Assembly: GCF_902498915.1 (NCBI RefSeq)
Contig: NZ_CABVLQ010000001.1
Direction: 5' to 3' (one strand)
DNA from: Escherichia ruysiae
Lineage (GTDB): Bacteria > Pseudomonadota > Gammaproteobacteria > Enterobacterales > Enterobacteriaceae
DNA length: 64,000 bases
The position numbers and the translations under genes were made by a program. Numbering within the stretch: position 1 is the stretch's first letter; each line of letters opens with the position of its first letter. The notes beneath the pieces were generated by a model that made no database searches, had not been told where the DNA came from, and saw nothing but the letters and a program-made list of their open reading frames with translations. Positions 9,070 to 17,433 of the stretch are shown here, one piece after another.

Positions 9070-10392
9070 TTATTCACTGATACGACGATAGACGGTTGGT
9101 GTGCTTTCTGGTGCTTTATCGGCAAGTTTAATTGCCGCTTTCACCGCTTTCGCCGCTTCCTGCCAGCTGTTTTCGTCTTTCGCGTGGACAACTGCCAGCG
9201 GACGCTGACCGTCTACCTGGTCGCCCAGACGCGCCATATCAGTAAAGCCGACGCTGTAATCGATGGTGTCAGATGCCTGACGGCGACCGCCGCCCATTGC
9301 AACCACTGCCATCCCCAGCGCGCGGGTATCCATTTCACTGACAAAACCTTCGGTATCAGCATAGACTGCTTTCGTCAGCATCGCTGTCGGCAGATACTTC
9401 GCGTAGTTCTCAACGAAGTCGGTTGGGCCTTTTTGTGCCGCCACCATACGACCAAAGACTTCTGCCGCTTTACCGTTGTCCAGCACCGCCTGCAATTTCG
9501 CGCGCGCTTCAGCGTCATCTTTCGCCAGTTTGCCGGAGATAAGCATCTCCACGCACAGTGCCATTGTGACATCAAACAGACGCGGGTTACGGTATTCACC
9601 AGTCAGGAACTGCACCGCTTCACGCACTTCAACCGCGTTACCGGCACTGGAGGCCAACACCTGATTCATGTCGGTGAGCAGCGCAGTGGTGCGCACGCCA
9701 GCGCCATTTGCCACGCCAACAATCGCTTCGGCAAGGGCTTCAGAGAGTTCGTAGGTCGGCATAAACGCGCCGCTACCGACTTTCACGTCCATCACCAACG
9801 CATCCAGCCCTTCCGCCAGTTTCTTAGCCAGAATAGAGGCAGTGATCAGCGGGATGGAGTCCACGGTTGCGGTGATATCACGGGTTGCGTAGAAACGTTT
9901 ATCCGCCGGAGCCAGTGAGCTGGTCTGGCCGATAATCGCCACGCCGACGTCTTTAATAATTTCGCGGAAACGGTTGTCATCCGGGAAGATATCGAAACCA
10001 GGGATTGATTCCAGTTTGTCGAGCGTACCGCCAGTATGACCGAGGCCGCGACCGGAGATCATTGGAATGTAACCACCGCAGGCAGCGACCATTGGCCCTA
10101 ACATCAGCGAAGTCACATCGCCGACGCCGCCGGTGGAGTGTTTATCAACAATCGGGCCATTCAGATGCAGGCTTTTCCAGTCGAGAACGGTTCCTGAATC
10201 TCGCATCGCCATCGTCAGCGAGACACGCTCCGGCATTGTCATATCGTGGAAGAAAATGGTCATCGCGAGGGCGGCAATTTGCCCTTCGGAGATAGTATTG
10301 TCGCGAATGCCGTTGATAAAGAAACGAATTTCTTCATCGCTCAGCGCATGACCATCACGTTTTTTACGAATAATTTCTTGTGCGAGAAACAA
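9070..10392 (-). CDS. deoA: DeoA, thymidine phosphorylase
   Basis: This 440-residue protein converts thymidine and phosphate to thymine and deoxyribose 1-phosphate. The family signature [19 protein letters not shown] begins near residue 84. The glycine-rich [17 protein letters not shown] is near residues 113-129. It is the second gene of the deo operon, 239 bases after deoC; the gap is filled with REP sequences, which may lower readthrough or stabilise the deoC message. Confidence 0.98.
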
Positions 10393-10496
10393 GGTAACCT
10401 CCCGTGGAATAAGTTTGAAGGCGTTGTTGCCAGATGGCGGATGTTGTTATTGCCTGATGCTGACCGCTTCTTATCATGCCTACACGGCACTCGCCC

Positions 10497-10611
10497 CGTA
10501 GGCCGGATAAGGCGTTCGCGCCGCATCCGGCATCACTGCTGACAGCCTGATGCAACGCTGACGCGTCTTATCAGGCCTACAGGGGCACCCGACCCGTAGC
10601 ATCCGGCATCC
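10497..10611. repeat. REP/BIME cluster between deoC and deoA
   Basis: Alternating REP palindromes occur inside the operon: GGCCGGATAAGGCG...CGCCGCATCCGGC, then GCCTGATGCAACG...CGTCTTATCAGGC, and a third partial GTAGCATCCGGCATCC. Confidence 0.88.
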
Positions 10612-10631
10612 GCCCTCTGGCAAAAGGCAGC

Positions 10632-11411
10632 TTAGTAGCTGCTGGCGCTCTTACCGTCGCCGTGGCCCAGAGCTTTCAGCAGGCTTGCCAGCAGGCTGGA
10701 AGCGCCAAAGCGATAGTGGCGTGCATCTGCCCAGTCAGCACCGAACAGTTCATCTGCAATCGCGAGATATTTCTGAGCATCTTCCGCAGTACGCACGCCA
10801 CCCGCCGGTTTGAAACCAACGGTTTTTTCTACGCCCATGTCGCGGATGACTTCCATCATGATGCGCGCGCTTTCAGGCGTCGCATTCACCGCGACTTTAC
10901 CGGTAGAGGTTTTGATAAAGTCAGCGCCCGCTTTGATGGAGATTTCAGATGCTTTGCGGATCAGGGCTTCGTCTTTCAGTTCACCGGTTTCGATGATCAC
11001 TTTCAGCAGCACATTCGCCGCTGCACAAGCCTCTTTACAGGCTTTCACCAGGTCAAAACCAACCTGCTCGTTACCCGCCATCAGCGCACGGTACGGGAAC
11101 ACCACGTCAACTTCATCGGCACCGTAGGCGATTGCCGCACGGGTTTCTGCCAGTGCGATGTCAATGTCATCGTTACCGTGTGGGAAGTTAGTTACCGTAG
11201 CAATACGGATTTCCGGGGTGCCCTGCTCTTTCAGAGTCTTGCGAGCAATCGGGATAAAGCGAGGATAGATACAGATAGCGGCGGTATTGCCGACCGGAGT
11301 TTTAGCCTGATGACACAGGGCGATCACTTTCTCGTCAGTGTCGTCGTCATTCAGAGTGGTCAGGTCCATCAATTTCAGTGCACGCAGGCTGCTTGCTTTC
11401 AGATCAGTCAT
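10632..11411 (-). CDS. deoC: DeoC, deoxyribose-phosphate aldolase
   Basis: This 259-residue class I aldolase splits deoxyribose 5-phosphate into glyceraldehyde 3-phosphate and acetaldehyde. The Schiff-base lysine is in ADFIKTSTGK, and a second active-site lysine is in VGFKPAGGVR. I chose the ATG at 11411 because GGAGAATGA precedes it and it gives the family length; an ATG 24 bases upstream is also in frame. It is the first gene of deoCABD, directly downstream of the deoP2-type promoter region. Confidence 0.98.
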   Translation of the reverse strand: MTDLKASSLRALKLMDLTTLNDDDTDEKVIALCHQAKTPVGNTAAICIYPRFIPIARKTLKEQGTPEIRIATVTNFPHGNDDIDIALAETRAAIAYGADEVDVVFPYRALMAGNEQVGFDLVKACKEACAAANVLLKVIIETGELKDEALIRKASEISIKAGADFIKTSTGKVAVNATPESARIMMEVIRDMGVEKTVGFKPAGGVRTAEDAQKYLAIADELFGADWADARHYRFGASSLLASLLKALGHGDGKSASSY

Positions 11412-11455
11412 TTCATTCTCCTGGCTTGTCGCCAATAAAATTCACCTTGCGAGTT

Positions 11456-11471
11456 TGTTAGTATTCTAACA
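11456..11471. promoter_or_regulatory. DeoR operator at the deoC-proximal promoter (deoP2)
   Basis: TGTTAGTATTCTAACA is a near-perfect 16-base palindrome, 45 bases upstream of the deoC start. It matches the known DeoR operator. Two related palindromes lie 599 and 878 bases away, inside yjjI. Confidence 0.9.
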
Positions 11472-11487
11472 TCGACTCCGCAACACA

Positions 11488-11508
11488 CTTCGATATACAT
11501 CACAATTA
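11488..11508 (-). promoter_or_regulatory. CRP site proximal to deoP2
   Basis: Read on the minus strand, AATTGTGATGTATATCGAAG matches one strong CRP half-site (TGTGA) and a weaker second half. It lies about 25 bases upstream of the DeoR palindrome, consistent with the CRP/CytR control known for deoP2. Confidence 0.8.
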
Positions 11509-11538
11509 AGAAAATCTACTTACAAATTTGCATTATGG

Positions 11539-11560
11539 TAATGCGATCTGGATCAAATAA
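11539..11560 (-). promoter_or_regulatory. upstream CRP site of deoP2
   Basis: The sequence TTATTTGATCCAGATCGCAT (minus strand) fits the CRP consensus with substitutions in both TGTGA arms. Its centre is about 51 bases from that of the proximal site, the spacing expected for CytR bound between two CRP dimers. The region between contains ATGCAAATTTG, similar to CytR half sites. Confidence 0.75.
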
Positions 11561-11668
11561 TTCACTTTCAAATGAATGCGCCAGTGGTGGCAAACGCATC
11601 AGGATCAAAGTGAACATCACGAAACCTCTTACAATGGCGCATCACCTTCGGCATAAAAGGAAAAGAAG

Positions 11669-13219
11669 ATGCCCACTTCTCATGAAATGGCACTGCAACA
11701 ACGTTGCCAGCAAATTGTCACCAGTCCGGTACTTAGCCCGGAGCAGAAGCGCCATTTTCTGGCGCTGGAAGCAGAAAACAATCTGCCTTACCCACAGCTT
11801 CCTGCCGAAGCCCGCCGCGCGCTGGATGAAGGCGTAATCTGCGATATGTTTGAAGGTCATGCGCCGTACAAACCGCGCTATGTCTTACCCGATTACGCCC
11901 GTTTTCTGGCGAACGGTTCTGAATGGCTGGAGCTGGAAGGCGCGAAAGATCTTGATGATGCGCTCTCCCTGCTGACCATTCTTTATCACCATGTCCCGTC
12001 AGTCACATCAATGCCGGTCTACCTGGGGCAACTGGATGCGTTGTTGCAACCGTATGTTAAAATTCTAACACAAGACGAAATCGATATTCGAATAAAACGT
12101 TTCTGGCGTTATCTCGACAGAACCCTGCCAGACGCTTTTATGCATGCCAATATCGGCCCGTCCGATTCCCCCATCGCCCGTGCAATTTTACGCGCAGATG
12201 CTGAGCTGAAGCAGGTTTCTCCAAATCTGACCTTTATCTACGATCCTGAAATCACCCCTGATGATCTGCTGCTGGAAGTGGCAAAAAACATTTGTGAATG
12301 TAGCAAACCGCACATCGCCAACGGTCCGGTGCATGATAAAATTTTCACAAAAGGGGGCTACGGGATCGTGAGCTGTTACAACTCACTGCCGCTGGCTGGT
12401 GGTGGCAGCACGCTAGTACGCCTTAACCTGAAAGCCATTGCAGAGCGCAGTGAATCGCTGGATGACTTCTTTACGCGCACTCTACCGCACTACTGCCAGC
12501 AGCAGATCGCCATCATCGATGCGCGATGTGAATTTCTCTATCAACAATCACACTTCTTTGAGAATAGCTTCCTGGTCAAAGAAGGGTTGATTGATCCTGA
12601 ACGTTTTGTGCCGATGTTTGGCATGTACGGGCTGGCGGAAGCGGTTAACTTGCTGTGCGAGAAAGAAGGGATTGCCGCGCGCTACGGTAAAGAAGCCGCC
12701 GCAAATGAAGTCGGTTATCGCATCAGCGTGCAACTGGCGGAGTTTGTCGCCAATACTCCCGTGAAATATGGCTGGCAAAAACGCGCCATGTTACACGCAC
12801 AGTCGGGGATCAGTTCCGATATCGGCACCACGCCGGGGGCGCGATTGCCGTATGGCGATGAGCCAGATCCAATCACCCATCTGCAAACCGTCGCCCCGCA
12901 TCATGCATATTATTACTCTGGGATCAGCGACATTCTGACGCTCGACGAAACCATCAAGCGTAATCCACAGGCGCTGGTACAGCTTTGCCTCGGTGCCTTT
13001 AAAGCCGGAATGCGTGAATTTACCGCCAATGTCAGCGGTAACGATCTGGTTCGCGTTACCGGTTATATGGTGCGTTTGTCGGATTTAGAAAAATATCGTG
13101 CCGAAGGTTCACGTACCAACACAACATGGCTGGGCGAAGAAGCTGCACGTAACACTCGTATTCTGGAACGCCAGCCGCGCGTGATAAGCCATGAACAGCA
13201 GATGCGCTTTAGTCAGTAA
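11669..13219 (+). CDS. yjjI: YjjI, glycyl-radical enzyme-like protein
   Basis: This 516-residue protein (DUF3029) has the C-terminal glycyl-radical motif VRVTGYMVR, with the candidate radical glycine near residue 465, and a mid-protein cysteine in VSCYNSLP near residue 236 that could be the thiyl site. Its reaction is unknown. The activase-type gene yjjW overlaps its end, which supports a working radical enzyme. It is divergent from deoC, and its coding sequence also holds deoP1 and DeoR operators, so its bases serve two purposes. AAGGAAAAGAAG precedes the ATG. Confidence 0.93.
   Translation: MPTSHEMALQQRCQQIVTSPVLSPEQKRHFLALEAENNLPYPQLPAEARRALDEGVICDMFEGHAPYKPRYVLPDYARFLANGSEWLELEGAKDLDDALSLLTILYHHVPSVTSMPVYLGQLDALLQPYVKILTQDEIDIRIKRFWRYLDRTLPDAFMHANIGPSDSPIARAILRADAELKQVSPNLTFIYDPEITPDDLLLEVAKNICECSKPHIANGPVHDKIFTKGGYGIVSCYNSLPLAGGGSTLVRLNLKAIAERSESLDDFFTRTLPHYCQQQIAIIDARCEFLYQQSHFFENSFLVKEGLIDPERFVPMFGMYGLAEAVNLLCEKEGIAARYGKEAAANEVGYRISVQLAEFVANTPVKYGWQKRAMLHAQSGISSDIGTTPGARLPYGDEPDPITHLQTVAPHHAYYYSGISDILTLDETIKRNPQALVQLCLGAFKAGMREFTANVSGNDLVRVTGYMVRLSDLEKYRAEGSRTNTTWLGEEAARNTRILERQPRVISHEQQMRFSQ
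12055..12070. promoter_or_regulatory. DeoR operator at deoP1, inside yjjI
   Basis: TGTTAAAATTCTAACA is a near-perfect palindrome starting exactly 599 bases from the one at 11456. This is the spacing reported for the DeoR operators at deoP1 and deoP2. It lies entirely within the yjjI coding sequence. Confidence 0.88.
12334..12349. promoter_or_regulatory. auxiliary DeoR operator (OE), inside yjjI
   Basis: TGATAAAATTTTCACA shares 13 of 16 bases with the operator at 12055 and begins exactly 279 bases beyond it. This agrees with the known third operator that supports DNA looping by the DeoR octamer. Confidence 0.78.
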
Positions 13220-14054
13220 GATTATCCCCTTCTCCTGCGTTGACGGGCCAGGCAGTCGTCTGGCTCTGTTTTTACAAGGCTGCAATCTGCGCTGCAAAAA
13301 CTGTCACAATCCGTGGACGATGGGACGCTGTAATAATTGCGCGGAATGCGTGCCACAGTGTCCGCATCAGGCGTTGCAGATTGTTGACAGCAAAGTGGTG
13401 TGGAACGTTGCAGTCTGCGAGCAGTGCGATACCTGCCTGAAGATGTGCCCGCAGAATGCCACGCCGATGGCGCAAACCATGAGCGTGGACGAGGTGCTTA
13501 GTCATATCCGCAAAGCGGTGTTGTTTATTGAAGGGATAACGGTGAGCGGTGGCGAAGCCACGACCCAACTGCCGTTTGTGGTGGCGCTGTTTACTGCTAT
13601 CAAAAATGATCCACAATTGCGCCATCTCACCTGTCTGGTGGACAGCAACGGCATGTTGAGCGAAACCGGCTGGGAAAAATTGCTTCCGGTGTGCGACGGC
13701 GCAATGCTCGATCTCAAAGCGTGGGGGAGCGAATGTCATCAACAGTTAACCGGACGCGATAATCAACAGATTAAGCGCAGCATCAGTTTGCTTGCAGAGC
13801 GCGGCAAGTTGGCAGAACTGCGTTTACTGGTAATCCCCAATCAGGTGGATTATTTGCAACACATTGAAGAACTGGCGGCGTTTATCAAGGGACTTGGCGA
13901 TGTTCCGGTACGCTTGAACGCGTTTCATGCCCACGGCGTGTATGGCGAAGCGCAAAGCTGGGCGAGCGCCACACCGGAAGACGTTGAGCAGTTGGCTGGT
14001 GCGTTACGGGAGCGCGGGGTAAGTCGATTGATATTTCCGGCGCTGTATTTGTGA
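13191..14054 (+). CDS. yjjW: YjjW, glycyl-radical enzyme activase (radical SAM)
   Basis: This 287-residue protein carries the radical-SAM cluster motif C31-x3-C35-x2-C38 (GCNLRCKNC). It also has an inserted ferredoxin-like region with two further cysteine sets (CNNCAECVPQCP and CEQCDTCLKMCP, about residues 47-90). This is the layout of activases that install the glycyl radical. The start overlaps the yjjI end by 29 bases, suggesting translational coupling. The likely target is YjjI. Confidence 0.93.
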   Translation: MNSRCALVSKIIPFSCVDGPGSRLALFLQGCNLRCKNCHNPWTMGRCNNCAECVPQCPHQALQIVDSKVVWNVAVCEQCDTCLKMCPQNATPMAQTMSVDEVLSHIRKAVLFIEGITVSGGEATTQLPFVVALFTAIKNDPQLRHLTCLVDSNGMLSETGWEKLLPVCDGAMLDLKAWGSECHQQLTGRDNQQIKRSISLLAERGKLAELRLLVIPNQVDYLQHIEELAAFIKGLGDVPVRLNAFHAHGVYGEAQSWASATPEDVEQLAGALRERGVSRLIFPALYL

Positions 14055-14097
14055 CATGCCAGAGATGTCGCAAAACTCAACATCAAGCACAATCAGT

Positions 14098-14134
14098 CCC
14101 CTCGCCCCTCTGGGGAGAGGGTTAGGGTGAGGGG
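14098..14134. repeat. boxC-type repeat between yjjW and yjjV
   Basis: CCCCTCGCCCCTCTGGGGAG followed by AGGGTTAGGGTGAGGGG is near-identical to the copy at 39565. It lies between convergent genes. Confidence 0.82.
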
Positions 14135-14168
14135 AACAAGCAGCACCATTGTTCACTTACGGACGGCC

Positions 14169-14957
14169 TTACCAGCCATCGGGCACGTTAAACACCGCAT
14201 ACGTGTTATTAAGCAACACGTCGGCAATCTCATCTGCGGGTTCCGGGCGTAACTCGCACAGTACGGCAAATACCCGGGCAGCCTGCTCCGGGCGGTTGGG
14301 CTGCCCCTGAAAACCATTTAGCGGCATATCCGGCGCGTCGGTTTCCAGCAACAACGACGCCAGCGGTAATTTTGCGATGACATCGCGGGTTTTACTGGCG
14401 CGCGGATAGGTGATAGTTCCACCAACGCCAATTTTGTAGCCCAGTTGCACAAACCGCTCGGCCTGTTGCTGGCTGCCAGAAAAACCATGAACCACGCCAG
14501 CACGCGGCAAATTGTGGCGTTTAAGATGCATCGCCAGTTTGTCATGCGTGCGCCGTGAATGAAGGATCACCGGCAGATCGTAGCGTTTCGCCAGCTTAAG
14601 TTGTTCGTCGAGTAACCACTGCTGGCGATCAAATTGTGGATCGTCGCCAAAGAGATCCAGGCCTACCTCCCCTACCGCCACCACCTTCGGCGAGCGCCTT
14701 TCCAGTGCCTGCTGTAACTGCTCCAGCGACGCATCGCAATGTTTTTCCAACATCCCCGGATGCAACCCTAAGGCGGCATACAGCGGTTGATAATTTTCCG
14801 CTAACGCCTGCACGCGGGCAAAATTTGCCGCCTCAGTTGCCGGTACAATGATCTTGCCTACGCCCGCTTGTGCCGCGCGTTGCAGGCTGGCCTCTTCATC
14901 ACCGCTAAACGGCGGAAAATCAAAATGGCAGTGGGTGTCGATAAAACGGCAAATCAA
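14169..14957 (-). CDS. yjjV: YjjV, TatD-family metal-dependent hydrolase
   Basis: This 262-residue TIM-barrel protein carries the TatD-family metal ligands in order: FIDTHCHFD (residues 6-14), VGEVGLDLFGD (near 96), LPVILHSRR (near 127), VVHGFSGS (near 150) and LLETDAPDMPL (near 198). The family includes DNA 3'-5' exonucleases and deoxyribonucleases, but the substrate of YjjV itself is uncertain. Its start overlaps the yjjU stop by 4 bases. Confidence 0.92.
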   Translation of the reverse strand: MICRFIDTHCHFDFPPFSGDEEASLQRAAQAGVGKIIVPATEAANFARVQALAENYQPLYAALGLHPGMLEKHCDASLEQLQQALERRSPKVVAVGEVGLDLFGDDPQFDRQQWLLDEQLKLAKRYDLPVILHSRRTHDKLAMHLKRHNLPRAGVVHGFSGSQQQAERFVQLGYKIGVGGTITYPRASKTRDVIAKLPLASLLLETDAPDMPLNGFQGQPNRPEQAARVFAVLCELRPEPADEIADVLLNNTYAVFNVPDGW

Positions 14958-16027
14958 GCCAGATCCTCGTTGTTAAATGTCGGGTCATTCGCCTGCGGGG
15001 CGTCTATCACCTCGGTAACCAGCGTATCGTTGGCGACTGGCGCTGGCGGAATGACGATCGGTTCCGGCATCGCCACAGGCACCAGATGGCGAGTGAACGG
15101 TGCTTTTTCGGTTAGCATTTTACCGACCGTGGCCAGGAAATAGCGACCGCATAAACGCCCAAGTTTATAGTCATCACGTAGCGCCGGAAGCCGACTGCCA
15201 AGCGCGATGCTATGCAGCGGCTTCGGCGGATAAATTTCGAAAATGCGTAGCTTGCCTGGCGGTTTCTCAATAAATTGCTGGATGGCGCGATAGCTGGTTT
15301 CATGATGCTGCACCAGATTGACCAGCGGTTGTAGGCTACTGTCTCCCAGCCAGCGTTCCATGCGTTTGAACCACTGCGGCGTGTAGTACATTTGCGACGG
15401 CACGGTGCGGATTACCACCAGCGTTTTCGCCCCCTGTCTTGCCGCTTCTTTAACCGGAATCGCATCGCTGACGCCACCATCAAAATAGTTAATCCCATCA
15501 AGTGAAACCCCGGTGCGATAAAAACCTGGAATAGCACTGGAGGCGCGAATCAAATCCAGCCAGTTTTGTTTGGTTGGTAAAAAGTAATTTGGTGTGTAGT
15601 CATCCTGACGACAGGCACACATATAAAACGATTTGCCGCTATCGAACAACCGCGCGGCGGTATCCATCTGCAACGGCATCTGGCGTGCAGTCGCTTCCAC
15701 CAGCCAGTCGAGATCGATAAGATTTCCTCCACGGACAAAGCGCACTGGATCGAAAAATTCGCGCTTTGTGGTATAGCGCATGATAACTTTACGCGCGTAA
15801 CCGGGCTGATTACAAATATACGCCGAAAGGTTCTGCGCCCCGGCGGACGTGCCAAAATAGAGATCGAAAGGATTAAACTGCGCGCGCATAAACTCATCCA
15901 GCACGCCAGCCGTAAAGATTCCACGCTGCCCGCCGCCTTCGCACACCAACGCAATTCGTCCAGGCTGGAACGGCCTTAGCGACAACGGCGCAATATTACC
16001 AAGCGTTACAGGTATTCGCTGCCCCAC
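14954..16027 (-). CDS. yjjU: YjjU, patatin-like phospholipase family protein
   Basis: This protein has 357 residues. The patatin pieces are all present: the oxyanion glycine loop CEGGGQRGIF, the nucleophile elbow GTSAG, and the DGG motif with the catalytic aspartate (YFDGGVSD). It is probably an acylhydrolase acting on lipids. A GTG start at 16027, with AGGAAGG upstream, matches the family length; an ATG 36 bases earlier (16063) is possible. It is the first gene of a yjjU-yjjV pair. Confidence 0.92.
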   Translation of the reverse strand: MGQRIPVTLGNIAPLSLRPFQPGRIALVCEGGGQRGIFTAGVLDEFMRAQFNPFDLYFGTSAGAQNLSAYICNQPGYARKVIMRYTTKREFFDPVRFVRGGNLIDLDWLVEATARQMPLQMDTAARLFDSGKSFYMCACRQDDYTPNYFLPTKQNWLDLIRASSAIPGFYRTGVSLDGINYFDGGVSDAIPVKEAARQGAKTLVVIRTVPSQMYYTPQWFKRMERWLGDSSLQPLVNLVQHHETSYRAIQQFIEKPPGKLRIFEIYPPKPLHSIALGSRLPALRDDYKLGRLCGRYFLATVGKMLTEKAPFTRHLVPVAMPEPIVIPPAPVANDTLVTEVIDAPQANDPTFNNEDLA

Positions 16028-16148
16028 CTCTGCCTTCCTGTTTTTGTTGTGAAAGAATGACAAAGTAACGCAATTTATTATTCGCTAAAACCGCAAAAGC
16101 CAGTCCGCTGGACTGGCTTTGTATAAAATTTTCTTAATCGTCTGAAAT

Positions 16149-16310
16149 CTAGGGTCGTTTTCGGCCCATGAACAAACTCACCAGGAACAGAATAATCCCG
16201 ACGACAAAGACAATTTTTGCAGCACCCGCTGCAGTACCGGCCAGACCACCAAACCCAAGAGCGGCGGCGATTAACGCGATAACCAGAAATATGATGCCCC
16301 AACGAAACAT
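16149..16310 (-). CDS. ytjA: YtjA, small two-helix membrane protein
   Basis: The product is 53 residues and almost entirely hydrophobic, with two glycine- and alanine-rich segments separated near residue 28 and the basic tail GRKRP. It belongs to the DUF1328 family. The start at 16310 has AGGAGAGG just upstream. It lies between yjjU and osmY and may share their stress-related expression. Its function is not established. Confidence 0.88.
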
Positions 16311-16425
16311 AAGCCTCTCCTTTACCATAGTTAATGTCACCGCTTGATATTCACTCAATGCGATATTTTTAGTGTGGTGCACATCGCGCCTCCCGACAAA
16401 GTTCGGGAGGACGAATTACGACGAA

Positions 16426-17031
16426 TTACTTAGTTTTCAGATCATTTTTAACGCTTTTCACACCATCTACCGCTTTGGCGATACTTTCAGCACGGTCGCT
16501 TTGTGCCTGAGAATCTACGGTTCCGGAGAGCTGAACCACGCCATCGGTGGTTTCAACTTTCACTTTACGTGAAGGAACAATGTCGTCCGCCAGCAGTTTG
16601 GCTTTGATTTCACTGGTGGTGGCGGTGTCACCGGCGTAACCCTTCACGGAGCTTTCTTTAGCGTCGCGAACGTGCAGTTTGTCGCTGACGGAGGTCACGC
16701 CTTCAACGCCTTTCGCCACTTTCACTGCCTCTTCGGCCTGTGCCTGGCTTTCAACAAATCCGCTTAAAGTCACGACTTTTTGATCGGTTTTGACAGAGAT
16801 ATCAGTGCTCTTGATATTTTCATGATCCACCAGAGCCGCCTTCACTTTCGCTGTGATGGCGCTGTCATCCATGAAATTACCGACTTTATTCATAGAGCTA
16901 TCGACTTTTTGCCCTGCGCTTTCATTGGTGGTCTGCGCGTTGTTTTCCGCGTAGGCAGAACCGGTCGCGACGGCAGAGGTCAGCATTACAGCCAGCAGAG
17001 TTTTCGAAATCTTCAGTCTTGTCATAGTCAT
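16426..17031 (-). CDS. osmY: OsmY, periplasmic hyperosmotic-stress protein with two BON domains
   Basis: This 201-residue protein has a signal peptide cleaved after SAYA (about residue 28) and two BON domains (roughly residues 55-125 and 135-201). Each domain starts with a DSAITAKVKAALV-like helix and contains VVTLSGFV or VVQLSGTV strands. It is a sigma-S and osmotically induced periplasmic protein with chaperone-like behaviour. I took the start MTMTRLKISK at 17031 because it begins the signal peptide; the frame remains open further upstream. Confidence 0.97.
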   Translation of the reverse strand: MTMTRLKISKTLLAVMLTSAVATGSAYAENNAQTTNESAGQKVDSSMNKVGNFMDDSAITAKVKAALVDHENIKSTDISVKTDQKVVTLSGFVESQAQAEEAVKVAKGVEGVTSVSDKLHVRDAKESSVKGYAGDTATTSEIKAKLLADDIVPSRKVKVETTDGVVQLSGTVDSQAQSDRAESIAKAVDGVKSVKNDLKTK

Positions 17032-17278
17032 CGATTTATTCCTGTATATTTGCTCGTAATTTGAGCCAGGCAACACGAGGTTGCATTGCTGAATAGGGAG
17101 AGACTTCACCCTCGACAGAAGTCAATGGTCGCCATCACAAAAGCGATAGGTGATGAATAACGACCGTTACAACTTCTTAATCAGTTATTAATATCAATCG
17201 AATGACAGTTAACGGTTTTAAATACTGTTACCTACTCACATAACGGTATTTAAAGCCGACACAAATGTCATTGCTTTG

Positions 17279-17294
17279 TTAAATATAGATCACA
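17279..17294 (-). promoter_or_regulatory. CRP-like site upstream of osmY
   Basis: TGTGATCTATATTTAA has a perfect first CRP half site and a degenerate second. osmY is known to be repressed by CRP, which fits. Confidence 0.6.
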
Positions 17295-17398
17295 ATTTTG
17301 AAACCGCCCGCCATATCGGCTAAAAAGCGAGCAAACATAAGCGAAAGCGAATGTTTTAAGAACATTCCGCAAGCGGCTAATAAGGAAGGGAAATTGAC

Positions 17399-17422
17399 AG
17401 GGCGCAGCGGCTGCCGCGCCCT
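17399..17422 (-). terminator. hairpin downstream of prfC
   Basis: AGGGCGCAGCGG and CTGCCGCGCCCT form a strong GC stem, 11 bases past the prfC stop. On the minus strand it is followed by CAATTT, a weak T tract. Confidence 0.6.
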
Positions 17423-17433
17423 GGAGGCAAGAA

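Larger units (their letters stand above)
17032..17433. other. 402-base intergenic region upstream of osmY
   Basis: No gene is seen. The part near osmY is AT-rich and is expected to hold its sigma-S promoter, though I cannot fix its -10 from sequence alone. On the minus strand TGTGATCTATATTTAA (17279-17294) is a good CRP-like site. The prfC terminator lies at 17399-17422. Confidence 0.6.
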
